64,000 nt of DNA. Origin: Marasmius tenuissimus (taxonomy: Eukaryota; Basidiomycota; Agaricomycetes; Agaricales; Marasmiaceae). The first letter of the stretch is position 1; each line of letters starts with the position of its first letter. The translations under genes and the position numbers were made by a program. The stretch covers positions 434,001-498,000 of the forward strand of contig JAQOTA010000068.1 in assembly GCA_029532415.1 (NCBI GenBank). Reading direction: 5' to 3'. Below the pieces are notes generated by a model. That model saw only the letters and a list, made by a program, of their open reading frames with translations. It searched no databases and was not told the DNA's origin. Below, in pieces: positions 11,808-24,391 of the stretch.

Positions 11808-13263
11808 AGCGAAATGGGTTTGAAGAAATGTGGCCAGCACTTGTCGAAATGGGAAAGAACAAGAACGGTCCAATTACGCAACCATCATGTGGGGTTCGAA
11901 CAGGTGCTATTTTCCCACAATCATTCATTTATTTGAATTGATCATGATGGGGAGTCGAGAAATCGACACTGCAAGGTCCGCAGCTTAAACTTTAACTGCT
12001 AACGACTTTCGCTCTGATGGAGGACTCCATGCCATTGCAAAGAAGTTACGAAAGACCTCAGGGCATTTTCTAGTTTTTACTACTGCCCCCAGTGCCCCAC
12101 CTGTTTGTGTCTCGGCTCGCTTGTGAGTATGACCACAATGTGCGGTTGAGATCAATCGCTCAGTACTTGCTGAATGGTACGTCCACTCAACCGTAAGTAC
12201 CTGTTGTGATGGCTTATAGGCTTTAATTTTCTGTCTCTATTACCTAGTATGAGCCGCCACTGGAGATATTTCAAGAATTCCTCAGCTCTTATTTGGGGAT
12301 ACAGTACTGTGCTTAGATGGTGGGTCTCAGACGGGCGTGGGCGTCGCAGAGATTGAGAACGTAGTGCGTGGGAGTCACAAAATCGAAGACCAACGACAGA
12401 TGCATTGAGAACGGGGACTTGGAGAAACCTATAGCAATGCGACTCAGTGTCCTGACAGATCGAGTCTGAATCAAGGGTCCTTGTTCGAGCGAGAGTCAGG
12501 AAAGCTCGAACAACAGACTAGTTTTATCGCAAGGATCTATGACTCACTGCTCAAGATGACTCCCAAGGTCAGCGAACAACGACCCGAGTCGTGCACACAG
12601 ACTGGTCCCACTCTATCATAGGCGAGAGAAGCGCCCACAGAAGACGACAGAAACGCCATGGCTCTCGGACTCGAGTGAATGATAATTAACTGCTGGGCTA
12701 TTATCTATGCAGCCCTCAAGCTGAACTTGAACAAAGGAATCTCGGGTCAGTCGAAGGAAGTGACTCTCGTCACAATGGTATGGAATGAGTCGGAACCAAT
12801 CGCATCTGCACCAGCGAGCGCCTGAGACACGAGGTCGATAATCCGATCTCTTTTAGAGTATTAGTAAATGTTTCAAGCGCTGTACAGCAATCGCTAAAAA
12901 GAACCACGGGTTCCCAGAAAGACTCCAGGGTCCGATATTATTCAACGAGCGCCAGCTGAAAATAGATCGGAAGGGTCCCAGATTCACATGTAAACTCGTT
13001 GATCTGGATTCGAAGCCAGCGGCCAGGCACGTTGTAGGGCTCCCCCCCCTTCGCCTGCGCACAGCTTCTAGACGACTGTCTTCAAAAATCCGAGGGGGCG
13101 ACGGGGCTTGAGTCTATTATCAAGTCTAGATGCCACGATGAAAATACATGGTTGCCCCGGCTGTCGATTTTTTGGAAATGATTGCATTATTACTCCCACC
13201 ACATGTACAGCAGACCAAGTCTCCGATGTGGCGACGAACGGGGTGGGACATGCTGACAGCCTA
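11808..13263. other. Intergenic, no gene seen
   Basis: About 1.45 kb with only short frames and no recognised motif, RNA or repeat. Confidence 0.4.
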
Positions 13264-13265
13264 TA

Positions 13266-13896
13266 CAGTCAATTGGCCGTCCTTGAGACAGTTGGACTCC
13301 TTGAGACACGGCCTATATATTGCTTCTACCACTCTATCCTACCTCATTCTTGTGTACAATAAGGTTCTCAATCATGGAAACATGCTCAAACAGTATGCCA
13401 GCAATTTTTTAGGTACGCCCAACACGTCTATGACACTCGGTGAAGGAAACATATGTTTTGATAAGACACGCAAAATTCTCGGGTTGGCTTCCCTGGCCTC
13501 TCATAATTATGCCGGGCTCGAGAATATCTCTGGCATCCTAGATCTTGTCTATATCATAAATACTATCCACTTCCCGAGGGCCTGCAGTAGGATAGAGCGA
13601 CCACAAAAATCATTTACAGGATTTGATGTCTCAAAGCGTGACACACACGCACATTTGACGCGCCAAATGAGACGGTGTCACATCTGTCTCAAGGAGTCCA
13701 ATGGCGTGACATCCGACTCCTCTCAAGATTTTATTTATTTTGCACTACTCCGCTCAATGGTTGGTATTCAAATTTGATGTACAGGTGGATTATATGTCTA
13801 GCATCAAAGGAAAAATAATTTATGTGTGAGATTTTGGGTTGTTCGACTATGGGACACAAATTTCTATCTTTTGTCTCACGGACGGCCAATTGACTG
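13266..13896. mobile_element. Mariner-like MITE with 25-bp TIRs and TA target duplication
   Basis: The ends 13266-13290 and 13872-13896 are inverted repeats of 25 nt with one mismatch, starting CAGTCAATTGGCCGTCC. They are flanked on both sides by TA (13264-13265 and 13897-13898), the target duplication of Tc1/mariner elements. A perfect internal 17-nt inverted pair lies at 13292-13308 and 13685-13701. The total is 631 bp. An open frame crosses most of it but has no transposase motif and runs past the element boundary, so this looks non-autonomous. Confidence 0.85.
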
Positions 13897-13898
13897 TA

Positions 13899-14399
13899 AT
13901 CGCGAGCCATTTGGTTTTCCTTCCCATCAACATCTCAACGCGTGTTCCAAGTTTCCAAAGTCCTATACATACTGAGAGGCACGCACGACTTCACGCAAGC
14001 CAATCGCCCGTATGCCTCAGTCCTCGATGCTTCAGTAGTAGTGGCCTCGAGTCTGCCGGGGGACGTCCGTTGGCATCCGATAGCATATAATCTCGCGCGC
14101 ACCACTGCTTCCTCAGCCTGCTCAGAACACTGGAATGACGGTCCCGCCATTGCGATAAGCCGCTGCGTGGTCGCTCGCTCTCTAGCCTAGTGTTGTTAGA
14201 TGGCTGCAGGTCGATGTAAATACTGAACATTGATAATCAAGTCCGTTATTGAGACGCGAATACTGATTGTCAACCTCCATATGTTCAGAATGAATAGATA
14301 AAGGGGCATGGAAAATTTAACTAGATACACACAAATCATTCACAACGATCATAACAGCATTCTCTAGATCATCGGCATGCAGACCAAGCGTTTCTGATC
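13899..14399. other. Intergenic, no gene seen
   Basis: Short overlapping frames on both strands at 13935-14230 with no domain. Nothing further. Confidence 0.4.
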
Positions 14400-14535
14400 A
14401 TGATAGGCTCGTTTGCCTCTCCCCTTCTTCGTCACACCGACAAACCCCTTCCTGTTCACCGACTCCTCAACAAGTCCCTTCAAAAACCCTACCTTGCGCT
14501 TTGACAACTCGTTTGGTATATCATAGCGTTCTCTG
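14400..14535 (-). pseudogene. Duplicate fragment of an ABCC transporter C terminus
   Basis: On the minus strand this stretch encodes a peptide containing [10 protein letters not shown] followed by a basic tail. It aligns residue by residue with the end of the neighbouring ABCC gene (FDTPKELL...[14 protein letters not shown]...). It is only the last about 40 codons and lies 60-190 bp beyond that gene's stop codon. It is therefore a partial tandem duplication or the relic of a second ABCC gene. Confidence 0.8.
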
Positions 14536-14591
14536 GATCGTATATCATGGATCACGGTGGTGCAGCCCACTTCCAGATAGATCTCTTGGGC

Positions 14592-17500
14592 TCACTCGTC
14601 CCTCTCCTTCTCCGTCATCCCGACCAACACATCCTTATCCGCTGACTCCTCGACGAGACCCTTCAAAAATCCTCCCTCGCGGACCAACAACTCCTTTGGC
14701 GTATCGAATTCAACCTGATCATTAAGAAATAGCATGGAATCAGGGATTGTAAGATATAAAGGTGGGAGACACCCGACTCACGATTCGACCAGCATCCAAG
14801 ACCATCTACGGGAAAGAACTCAATCAGTAACAGATTCGGGACGGACGGGGACACATACAATCCGATCAGAATCCATAATCGTTTGCAAACGATGGGCAAT
14901 CGTTATGACAGTCGTGTCCAGGCCCAACTCGTTCCGTAGAGAACGCTGAATGATAGAATCCGTTTCGTAGTCTGTCAAGGTTCACGAAAGTAAGTCTTAG
15001 TCAACCTCAGTGTCAAAGAACACTTACCGATAGCAGACGTAGCTGGAAAGAACGAGAAAAAACGCGTCGGATCAATATCACCTCAGAGGACAAGGAATAA
15101 ACGCACCCTCATCCAAGATCAATAATTTGCTCTTCCTCAGGATTGCCCTCGCTAGCGCAAGAATCTGTCTCTGTCCGACTGACAAGTTGGTACCACCGCT
15201 CGAGATGCCAGAGTCCAGCGTCAGTTGAGCATTTTCCTCAGTTTCGCCTGAATCGGCATGCCGGTGGCGGGTTTGTAGGTCCAACAGCCCGGAAGCGCGC
15301 AAAACATCGTTGAGGGTCGCGTCGTCGTGCTGGCCGAATGGGTTGAGGTTTTGACGGAGGGTGCCGCTGAGGAGCTCGGGCTGTTGTCAAGTGGGTGAGA
15401 TGGAAAAGGCGGCGAAGGAAGGGAGGATCGTCGACGAGTACATACCACTTGAGGAATGATGGTCATTTTAGACCGAAGAGCATCGAGGGATAATGTTCCT
15501 GTGTTGAGTCCGTCATAGTAGATGTCACCCTCGGTGTAAATGCATCGAAGGAGCGAAAGTGTGAGTGAACTCTGCGCCACCAAATTAGCGACTAACCCCA
15601 AATGAGAATCACAAACGCGCCTTTCCAGATCCAGTACGACCCACTGCACGCATATATCCATCAATACACCAAGTCAATTGAATCTAGCTTTTTGAGACTA
15701 ACGCACCAACGCCGATCCGTTCCCCAGACTTCACATGGAAACTAATATCGTGTAGAACCTTGGGCCCACCAGGACTGTACCGCGCTGAGAGATTCTCAAC
15801 TCTCAGATCGCCACTTGCCGGCCAATACGCGGGAGGTAGTCCAGTAACGGAGGCTCCGGGTTCTTTCTCGATGTTGAGGTACCCGTCTATGCGTTCGAGA
15901 CTATGATGATGATTGATAGTCAGTCTATAGACACACTCAGCAGAGTAGGAGAGACGCAAACCTGTTGGCTGGAAAGACACAAACGCTCGTTAGGTCGATA
16001 TCAGGGACAAGTAGGAGGTAAAGAACGCACCCTCGATCTCCAAGTCATTCAACAGAAAGATGAAGAACAGAATTCCCCCAGTGAACGTCACTATCAACCG
16101 ACATCAACATCTCCCCTGAGCCCAGCTCCGATGTCTACTCACCCGCCATGTTCAACGAGAAGCCCGCAGTGGCGGCATCCACACCGCTAAAGTAAACCAG
16201 ATACCCTGCCAGGCACGAAGAGAATAACGCTCCTAGGAATTCGACCCTCGTGGGCATCCATCGTCCAATGTTGGCGAACGTTCGTGTGATGCGGACATTT
16301 TCATCGACACGGCGACGGAGTTCTCGTTCCATGGTGTCTTGAACAGCGTATGCTCGGATAGATACTGGTTTCACATATATATGAGCATCACAGGGACATG
16401 GGGAGGAACGGTGGAGTGTACGCACCAATACCGGAAACTGCACCCTCAAATCTATAAGGAAATGGCAATGAGTTTCGATTACGGAAGACAGGTAGGCAGA
16501 CAAACGTACTGAGCAAGAACAGGTGCCTTCGCATTCGACCTTTCGAAACGTGAACGCTCGACGGGCTTCAATCAAGGAAAAGCGACCAGGAGACTCACAG
16601 TTCCCTCCTTACACACAAAACGGCCCTCGTAAACAGATCACCACACAACTTGCCCAACATCGTCAACACAATCGCGGGTAGTATAAAAACGGGGGTGAAT
16701 ATGACCAATGCGACCATTTGCGTGAACATCTGCAAGCCCCGTACAACGAGGCCTTCGAGGGAGTCGGGGATTCTTGTATCCACTGGGGGTAACGGGCAGA
16801 TGAACAAACACATGGTAGAGACGAGGGAGAGGGTGACGAACCGTTGTTGATATCCCCAGTGCAGCGAGCAATGATACGAGATACGGGGGTGGTGTCGAGC
16901 CATCTGGGTGAGGTTAGAACAGGGTTAGTTACAGGACCGGGGATGCGTTCATGTAGAGCACACACCTCAAAGTAGTCGTCAAGATTGACTGAATAAGTTG
17001 CTTATGAATCGCTTTCGATGCCCGGACAGAGAAGACTGCAAAGAATGCGTATGTAAGAGCAGTCACAATGACCGCAGCCAAAAGCAATAGGCCTAGTACA
17101 GGAACGGATAGCGAAGGTCAAACATGGTTCAAACTCGAATAGATGATTAGCTAGCATACCGTAGACACCCAGATGCCTGAATTGGGAGCGTCATTAGCAC
17201 ACATACTAGCCAATACTGGAAGGCGAGCTCACCAGAACACCGGAACATCCTTGACGGGCATAACCTCATATTGTTTCGCCCAATAGCCCAAATACCACGT
17301 CTGAACCACGTTCAACGCGCCCATAACCAAAAGCCCGACTATGTACGTGCCAAACGCAACAACCGGGTGACTACCCCCGAATGCAGACGCGTACAGTTTC
17401 GCTTGAAACGACAGATTGAGCACCAAAAATTGATCGGAGGTGGTATATGGGGGGAACGTACCAGCCGAAGTACCAACCCTCCCAATCTGAACTTCCTCCT

Positions 17501-20500
17501 CTAATATGAGCTTTCCTTCCTGAGCTTGGGCGGTGGGATCGACCTCGGCTTCGAGCGATTCTTCGTCCTCGTCTCCATCTTTACGGTCATCCTCCTTCAA
17601 TTCTTCGATCTGTTCTTGAACCTCTTCAGCCAATGACTCGACCTTGCTCAACGCAGCGTCCAAAGTCCCTTGCGACATGATCTTCCCATCCTTTACGGAT
17701 ACAACCAGGTCAGCGAGAGGCGCTACCAGCGGGATGTTGTGTGTCTAAGAAAGAAGAAACCAACATCAGAACAAGAACCCGAGCTACAATATCGAACAAA
17801 ACTCACTACGAGCAATACCGTCCTGCCCCTCAACAAATCCCCCTTAAAGCACTTGTCCACAATCCATTTGGAGGTATGCACATCCAACGCAGCCAAGACA
17901 TCGTCCAATAACACGATCTCAGCGTTGGAATACACCGCTCTCGCTAGTGTAATCCGAGCCTTCTGCCCACCACTCAACGTGATCCCTTTCTCCCCAACCT
18001 CCGTCTGATCGCCCGCTTCGAAGAGGGATAGGTCTCGTTCGAGAGCACATTGGTATAGAACTTTCTTGTACCGTACGGGGTCGAAGGGTGTTGTGAAGAT
18101 GATGTTTTGCTATAGGATGAAGGGATGGTAAGCTTATATTTGCTAGAGAGCAGGAAGGACTGTCCATACCCGAATCGTCTCATTCTGGACCCACGACTCT
18201 TGCGCAGCATACGCAACCCCTCCATCCCTCGGTAAGTTTACATATGAATCCTTTGCGACCGGAACGCAATGCATCTCGCCTACACAAATGAGAGAGCGTT
18301 CGTCAGAAATCGGAAAAAGTCAGTAACGTGAACCTACCCAACAATGCCATCAACAAAGACGTCTTCCCGCTCCCCGTAGGTCCCACAATCAGATTGAACC
18401 CTCCTTTCTTGAACGTGAGCGTCTCTTGGTCAACTGCAAGGACGAATCGTCGCTCAGACGAGGCAGAGTGTATCTTGTTAACTTCCGAGCTCCAAGTGAA
18501 AAGGGCTTCATGAATGCCTATAACTGTCTCATCGTGTGAGTGTTCACGACTATGTGCTGGTACAGCACGGAGTGTCGCTTGTGGTGTGTACGGGTTCGGA
18601 GTCGGGTCGAAGGAGTCGAGAAGTTCAGTCTAAGAGAGAGAAGGTAAGAATGATGAGTTATATCGTTATGAAGACCACGTACGTCGACCAAAAAGTCATT
18701 GATCCGATCCAACGACACCTTCGCGACAACAAGCCTGCTCATAATCCTCACGATATACGAGCATTGGATTCGCAAGTTGTCAAACACGGTGATGGAACTG
18801 AAGACGATGGATGGCCTGAGGTCCTCCTTCATAATGACGGTCTATACATTCGAAAGGGGTGAGCTTGATGGTTCAGCGCAAACCAAGGGAAAAGGGGACC
18901 AACACTGTGAATAGACACGTTCTCAGCAACATGCAAAAAGAAGGTGTCTGGAACGAGAGACGTACTAGGTAAAATAACACGAAATCATCGTGACCACAGG
19001 GATAAGGAAGCTAAGCGTAGAGACCGTCAGTTCCCGCGCACGAAAAAGAGAGCACATAGACTCACTTGACCACCTCAGCAAGAACATGAACGTATTGTAG
19101 CTTCCTTATCCACTTGAGCTCTTCCTCCCTCTTCTCAGCGATTCGTTCGCTCATCTTAGCTTCCCATCCAAAAAGCTTGACCATACGAATGACTTTGGTG
19201 GCTTAATGGAGGAAAAGGGAACGTAAATTCGCGTTCAAGATATGCCACGAAGGAAACGCACTCTCAGTAACCATCTGAACCCTCTCATCCGTCCTCTTCA
19301 TCTTTTCGCTCTGGATCTTATGCGTCAGATTAGCAAGGAATCCGGGTATCGGCAACAGCAACAGCGTGACGCCGAGCGCAACAAAGGCACTATACATTAC
19401 TCCAACATCAGAATCACCCACAAAAACCTAAAACCCGAAACGAAACGCACCTCCAACCCAGAATCACATACAAAAACACTAATGTCGCGGCCAACTGCAA
19501 CGGGATATACGTGAAGAGGTAAGGTAGATGTGGTCCTTCGAGGATATTGTGCACGTCGGTGGTGACGAGGTTGTTGATCTTCCCGATGAGAGAACTGGAG
19601 GATTTCTTCTTCTCGGTGGATGTTGATTCCGCAGTTCCAGAGTCGGAGGAGACTTCGGCTTTCATACGAATACGTAGAGCATGAGAGAATATGGCTTGAC
19701 AGAGGACACTCTCCATCTGAGTTAGAGCGCGTAACTGGGAGGGTTCGGGTCAATACTCGGTGAAGGTAAAGGTGTAAGGGAGACGTACGGCGAGGAACAT
19801 GTATCGCTCGACAGCCATGGAAGCAAGGTTGGGCCCTACGAACAGTTCGTCAGTTGCGGTTGAAGAAACGGAGTGGCCCCGATAGGCACGTACCGACAAA
19901 GATGATAGCAACCCAAAACCATGGACGGATAAAGCCAGGTTCGCCATCGTTTTCCAAGTACCTTGACACGAATTGTGAGCAGATGAAGTAGACCGAGTTA
20001 CGCGTCATGCCCTACCTCAAGAGCTGGTTAAGCGCAATCGGCACCAAAAACTTGCCAAGCGTAAAGATCGCAAGTGTAATGGTCATACCGATATATTCAT
20101 ATCGAATAAGCCTCAGGAGGGTCCAGAATATATGACGATGCTGAATATTCGTTTCCGGTGGGTTAAAACTCGGTATGTGCTATAATTTCGCATCAGCTAG
20201 GTCATTCTAGAGTGTTCACGGCGCTCGCACCTTACGGATCTTCTCCCGCAAGTATTCGGCGGCATCGTAATCGGCCAGAGGAGGTAGCTCTTCGGCTGAG
20301 AGATGAGCTACGCGGGACGCAGCGAAGATGATTGGATCCATGAAGAAGAAGAAAATCAAGCTGAACAGCGTGACTGTCTGTTCTGGTGCTGGGTTTGGCG
20401 AAGGTTTCTGTGAAGTGGAGTTGGAGAAGGGAAGAATCAAGGGAGGTGAAGAGGTACGTACGGAGGGGTCGACAGGCTTGTATTGACGTGGCATGGCTAG

Positions 20501-21131
20501 GGGTAATGCAGAGGCGACAGTGACCAGGCCGATCTTCACCCATAATAGTACGCCTTCTCCTTTGTCTTGAGGTTCCAATGTATAGGTCGCGAGAGGAAAG
20601 AGGTCTCTATACGTGTAGACCAGCAGAGTGATGACGAGTAAGATGTTGACGTGCTGCGCAGCAATTGCATTCAATCTTGAGGAGCTTGTTACTGCGGTAA
20701 ACGATAGCAGAACGAGATAAGCCTAGATAGAATGGTTTAGCTGAGATTTCTGGTGAAAGGTCGTGAGATCCATACAAAGGCGATGTTTGGCACGGAAAAT
20801 TGGATGTTGAGACCCAAAATCGCGATTGAAAGAACCAGCCGAACGCATTCGAGTCCGAACCTGATAACACCACCGTGCAATTCGACGTGCTCTTGGAGGG
20901 TCTTGGGCCGTTCTTGATCTTTTCTTCTCGTAAGTAGAGCCCATATCAATATTATTGCGGGCGATATGAAGCTGAAAATCGTCGGAATGAACGCCGTGTC
21001 GCGTAGAAGATGCCTTTTCGGTCCTGTTAACAGTCGCAATGGCTCAAACGGCGCTGAGATACGCACCAGAGACTGCCTTCCGTGGTCATCTGCATCATGA
21101 TCTGCAACCTTTCTTCCCCAAAGGTCCCCAT
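14592..21131 (-). CDS. ABC transporter, subfamily C (MRP type)
   Basis: A long many-intron gene for a full MRP-type exporter, TMD0-TMD1-NBD1-TMD2-NBD2. TMD0 lies at about 20.2-21.05 kb, followed by the fungal ABCC linker ([20 protein letters not shown]). NBD1 at about 17.7-18.5 kb has Walker [13 protein letters not shown]-loop AAQESW, signature [15 protein letters not shown], Walker [12 protein letters not shown] and H-loop His. An acidic linker follows (about 17.5-17.65 kb), then TMD2 (GDINN...[16 protein letters not shown]). NBD2 has Walker A GRTGSGKSS, signature [17 protein letters not shown], Walker B LLILDEATSAID and IAHRLQTI. The last exon is 14714-14592. Such pumps move glutathione conjugates and toxins across plasma or vacuolar membranes. 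One intron that splits NBD2 Walker A has a GC donor. The start is unsure: exon 1 (ATG at 21131) ends in EGSLW but joins exon 2 (GPKRHLL...) out of phase with the obvious donor. Confidence 0.93.
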
Positions 21132-21719
21132 TGTGCTTTCAGTTATCCCAGCGCTGCGGATGGTGGTGGTTGAGCGTCAAGTTGTTGTTGGATTGAATGG
21201 ACATCAGAAATTCAATCAAATTCAAGATGTCAACCGATGAACCCGGAGAGAGTTTGTTTCGCGACTGCGGAATATTCGGTTGTCGGATAATGGTACAAAT
21301 TGTTGCAACGCATTCTGAGCAATTCGATACGACAGAAGAATGAGGAAGGGTCTTCAGGACGAGGTGCAGGGGAGAAGCCCGAGGGGGACTGAAGATCTTC
21401 CGGCTAGATAGTAAACCAGATAAGATAAGACCCTGATCCCGGGTTGAAGGTTCCCACGTTTTGTCCATTGGCGGGCCTGGGTCCAATTCGACCCTTTCCT
21501 CCCAGACTTCCACATACCTACGAAGAAACATCGCACAACTCCTTGTTGTTGGCTTTCCCCAACTTTGTGGGCTTCTCAGAGCTATTTCCCTAGTCGTCCT
21601 CCAGCATGAATCGCCAGGATATCTTTTGACATGATTGACTTGGGTCTCAGGGTCGATATGCGCTTATAGATTCAAAAACTCAAGCATCCTCGTGGAATCC
21701 ACCTCTCTTCTTTCCGGCC
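21132..21719. other. Divergent intergenic region
   Basis: Lies between the ABCC start (-) and the kinase-like pair (+). A minus frame of 130 codons (21531-21139) has no recognised domain and is probably 5' leader or noise. Confidence 0.35.
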
Positions 21720-22836
21720 ATGGACGATTATCTGGAGAGTCTTTCAGCAAGACTTTCTCAACTCATCGGCTCTTACCCATTTCCAGATTTTGAATTCCGT
21801 ATCTCGAATAATTCTATACGACGTACACTCCGCCTACCCAATTGCCCTCGAGCGAGCTATTGCACCATTACTTGTCACTGTTCGTCGTAAAATTGCGATT
21901 TCATACCCCACCAATACCACCAGATCGTCGTCCCTCGCTTCTTCCTCCCCAAGGAAACTTCGATCTAGCGTTACGTCTCGGCGAAAAGATCAGTGGAGGT
22001 CGGTCGGGTTTGATATACAAGGTGGACGTGTCACTGGGTGGTTTAGCGGTCGAATCATTCAAGGTCCCTTCACTGGTCGTTAAAGTTGGGGGACCAATCC
22101 GAAACGATGACTTCTTAAACGACGTCGCGTCTTATGACGAGATGGAGGTAAGATGCCATGGTTTTTTAACGCTCATGTCCCGTCCATGACTTCATTCCAT
22201 CATGGTAACAGTGTCTTCAGGTATCGTCTATCCCTCGCTGTTACGGCTAATTCAAGGGCTCGTCACTTCTATCAGTACCACGTCTACGTGAAGCGGTGAA
22301 ACCGGAGGTGGAGAAAGGTTTTGAAGAAAGCGGGCGGTGGCACACATTTTACAACGAGATGGAGAACAAAAAACCTTTACCCGAAGGCACGTTCATGGAA
22401 GAGTGTAAGAAAGCCCTAGAGCAACTATTCCCCCCGGATCCGACCAAGAATCTCGAAACCTCCTCCGAGAGAGACTCGGAGGAAGGATACCCCTGGGAGT
22501 TCCCCTTCCGGATGACGCAAAGTGAGTCAAAGATCGTACATAGGCGTGTAGATCGGTGTTCTAATTCGCTTCACAGGGACTAACTCGATGCCTTGTACCA
22601 TGTGATGGCCAAACTCGCACTTTGGCAGAACAAGTGACTGGACGAACATACTCACTGTCCTGCCTCCTGAAGAAGGCGGTTTACCTGGTCTTCCGTCTCC
22701 CCTCACCAATTCTACCTTTCGGTACAGAATCATTGACTTCGATCAGACGGGGAAAGTAGACTATATGGAATTTAAGTTCTCCATGTCGATTGAAGACTAC
22801 GTCGAAGGTATCACGGACAAGGTGCCCATCGGGTAA
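21720..22836 (+). pseudogene. Decayed kinase-like gene, copy 1
   Basis: Residues LRLGEKISGGRSGLIYKVDV followed by LVVKV and ...ASYDEMEV resemble the Gly-rich loop and VVK Lys of a kinase-like N-lobe family common in Agaricomycetes. Downstream pieces align with copy 2 (CYG-FKGSS, FEESG-W-TFYNEM, and a C-terminal block ending in RIIDFDQTGKVDYMEFKFS). It is broken in several places. There is a frame change at about 21866-21890, TAA at 22248-22250 where copy 2 has Tyr (CYGYFKG), and TGA at 22635-22637. I read it as a pseudogene, although intron boundaries similar to copy 2 are still visible. Confidence 0.7.
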
Positions 22837-23075
22837 TTTGTCACATTTCACGAGTAATGTGCATTGTGGCCACAGTCGTTGCTTGCCCATCCTGGATGTA
22901 TATTCCCATATAACAATTTCATGAGTGACAAAATTAGGCCTCAAGGCCTCAGGGTTGACATATCTGAAGTTTCAAGAGCACCCACATCTGGGTCCCGGTT
23001 ACACAATCAAGCAGCCTCGTGTAATTCGCTTGCACCTCAGCGTCCAGCATATCTCCTCTCTCTCCCCTCCCCACT

Positions 23076-24391
23076 ATGAGCGATTACCTAATACGTGGCT
23101 CAAAACTCCCTCAGCCCCCCTTCATATCTTCTATTTCCAGCTCTTGAATTCTCTATCTCGAGTTATTTTCCACGACATGCACCCCGACCACCCAATCACC
23201 CTTGACCGAACCGCCGTTCCACCACTGTCATTTGTCCCACGCGTTATGCACGACTTTGACTTACCGACGCCACCAGATCGCAGCCCCTCCCTTCTTCCTC
23301 CCCAAGGAGACTTCGATCTAACACTACGTCTTGGCGAAAAAACTGGTGGAGGTCGGTCGGGTTTGATATGCAAGGTGGACATCTTGGGCGGTTCAGCGGC
23401 AGAGACATTCATGTTCCCCCCCATTGGTCGTTAAAGTGGCTCGACCGATTCGGAATGCGGATTTCTTGAACGAAGTCGCGTCTTACCACGAGATGGAGGT
23501 AGGCAATATAAAGTCGGAGTCGGAAGATGTCCTATTCCTGATCCATACACACTGGGGGCATTTTGATGTCTAGTAGGATCTGACGTGCTTGTGTCTAGTG
23601 GGATCGGTCCAAGCAATGATTGTTTTCCCTTGGGGGGACTTAGGAAACCTTTGTTTGATGGTCTATCTTAGGGTCTGACACACTAGACACGAGCACATCA
23701 GGCCCTACTAGACATCAAAATGCCTCCGGTGACAGTGCCTCCAAGGATCATCCATACCCCGCTGCTACGGGTACTTCAAGGGTTCGTCGCCTTTCTCGGT
23801 TCCACTTCTGCGTGCGGCAGTGAGGCAAGATGTGGAAAAAGAATTTGAGGAAAGCGGAGGGTGGGACACGTTCTACAACGAGATGGCTAAAAGACAACCC
23901 CCGCCTGACACTGACAGGTTCAAGAAAGAGTATGAATAAGCCCTCGAGTAGAGATTTTCACCCGGCTCCGGCCAAGAAGTTCAAATTCTCGTTCTCGAGA
24001 GACTCGGAGGGAAGATACCATTGGGTGTACCCCTACCGGACGATGCAGAGTGAGTGAGAATCTCGATCCATACTTACCAATGTGAAGTACTCTGACTATC
24101 ACATACAGGAACCAACTCACAACGTTGTACTACGAAATGGCAAAACTTGGACTTTGGCAGTTCGACAACAACTGGACTAACATTCTCGGCCCTCTCTCAC
24201 CTGAGGAAGGCGGCTTACCTGGTCTCCCGTCTCCCCTTACCAATCGCACCTTCCGGTATAGGATAATTGATTTCGATCAGACGAGAAAAGTAGACTACAT
24301 GGAGCTTGAGTTCTCCATGTCAATTGAGGGCTATGTCCGCCGTATTACAGAGAATGTACCTGCGGGGTATTTCGTGGCATATTGGGAGTAA
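23076..24391 (+). pseudogene. Decayed kinase-like gene, copy 2, with MITE in an intron
   Basis: Tandem homologue of the gene just upstream. It keeps LRLGEKTGGGRSGLICKVDI, LVVKVARPIRNADF and a long C-terminal block ending FVAYWE-stop. Its damage differs from copy 1. A run of seven C at 23416-23422 puts the frame off by one relative to copy 1. In-frame TAA (23937-23939) and TAG (23949-23951) fall in the segment matching ECKKALEQLF of copy 1. The intron after ...HEMEV carries a 182-bp CACTA-like element. Independent lesions in the two copies suggest duplication first and decay afterwards. Confidence 0.7.
23550..23731. mobile_element. CACTA-like MITE, 182 bp, TSD ACA
   Basis: The ends form inverted repeats of about 50 nt starting CACTGGGGGCATTTTGATG on the left and, on the complement of the right, CACCGGAGGCATTTTGATG. 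Both sides are flanked by ACA (23547-23549 and 23732-23734). CACT(A/G)-type termini plus a 3-bp duplication fit the CACTA (EnSpm) superfamily. There is almost no interior, so it is non-autonomous. It lies in an intron of the decayed kinase-like copy 2. Confidence 0.8.

Noticed and set aside
13148..13777. A 209-codon open frame on the + strand overlapping the mariner-like element
   Set aside because: It starts outside the element, crosses the TIR and has no transposase motif or domain; it is most likely a chance frame.
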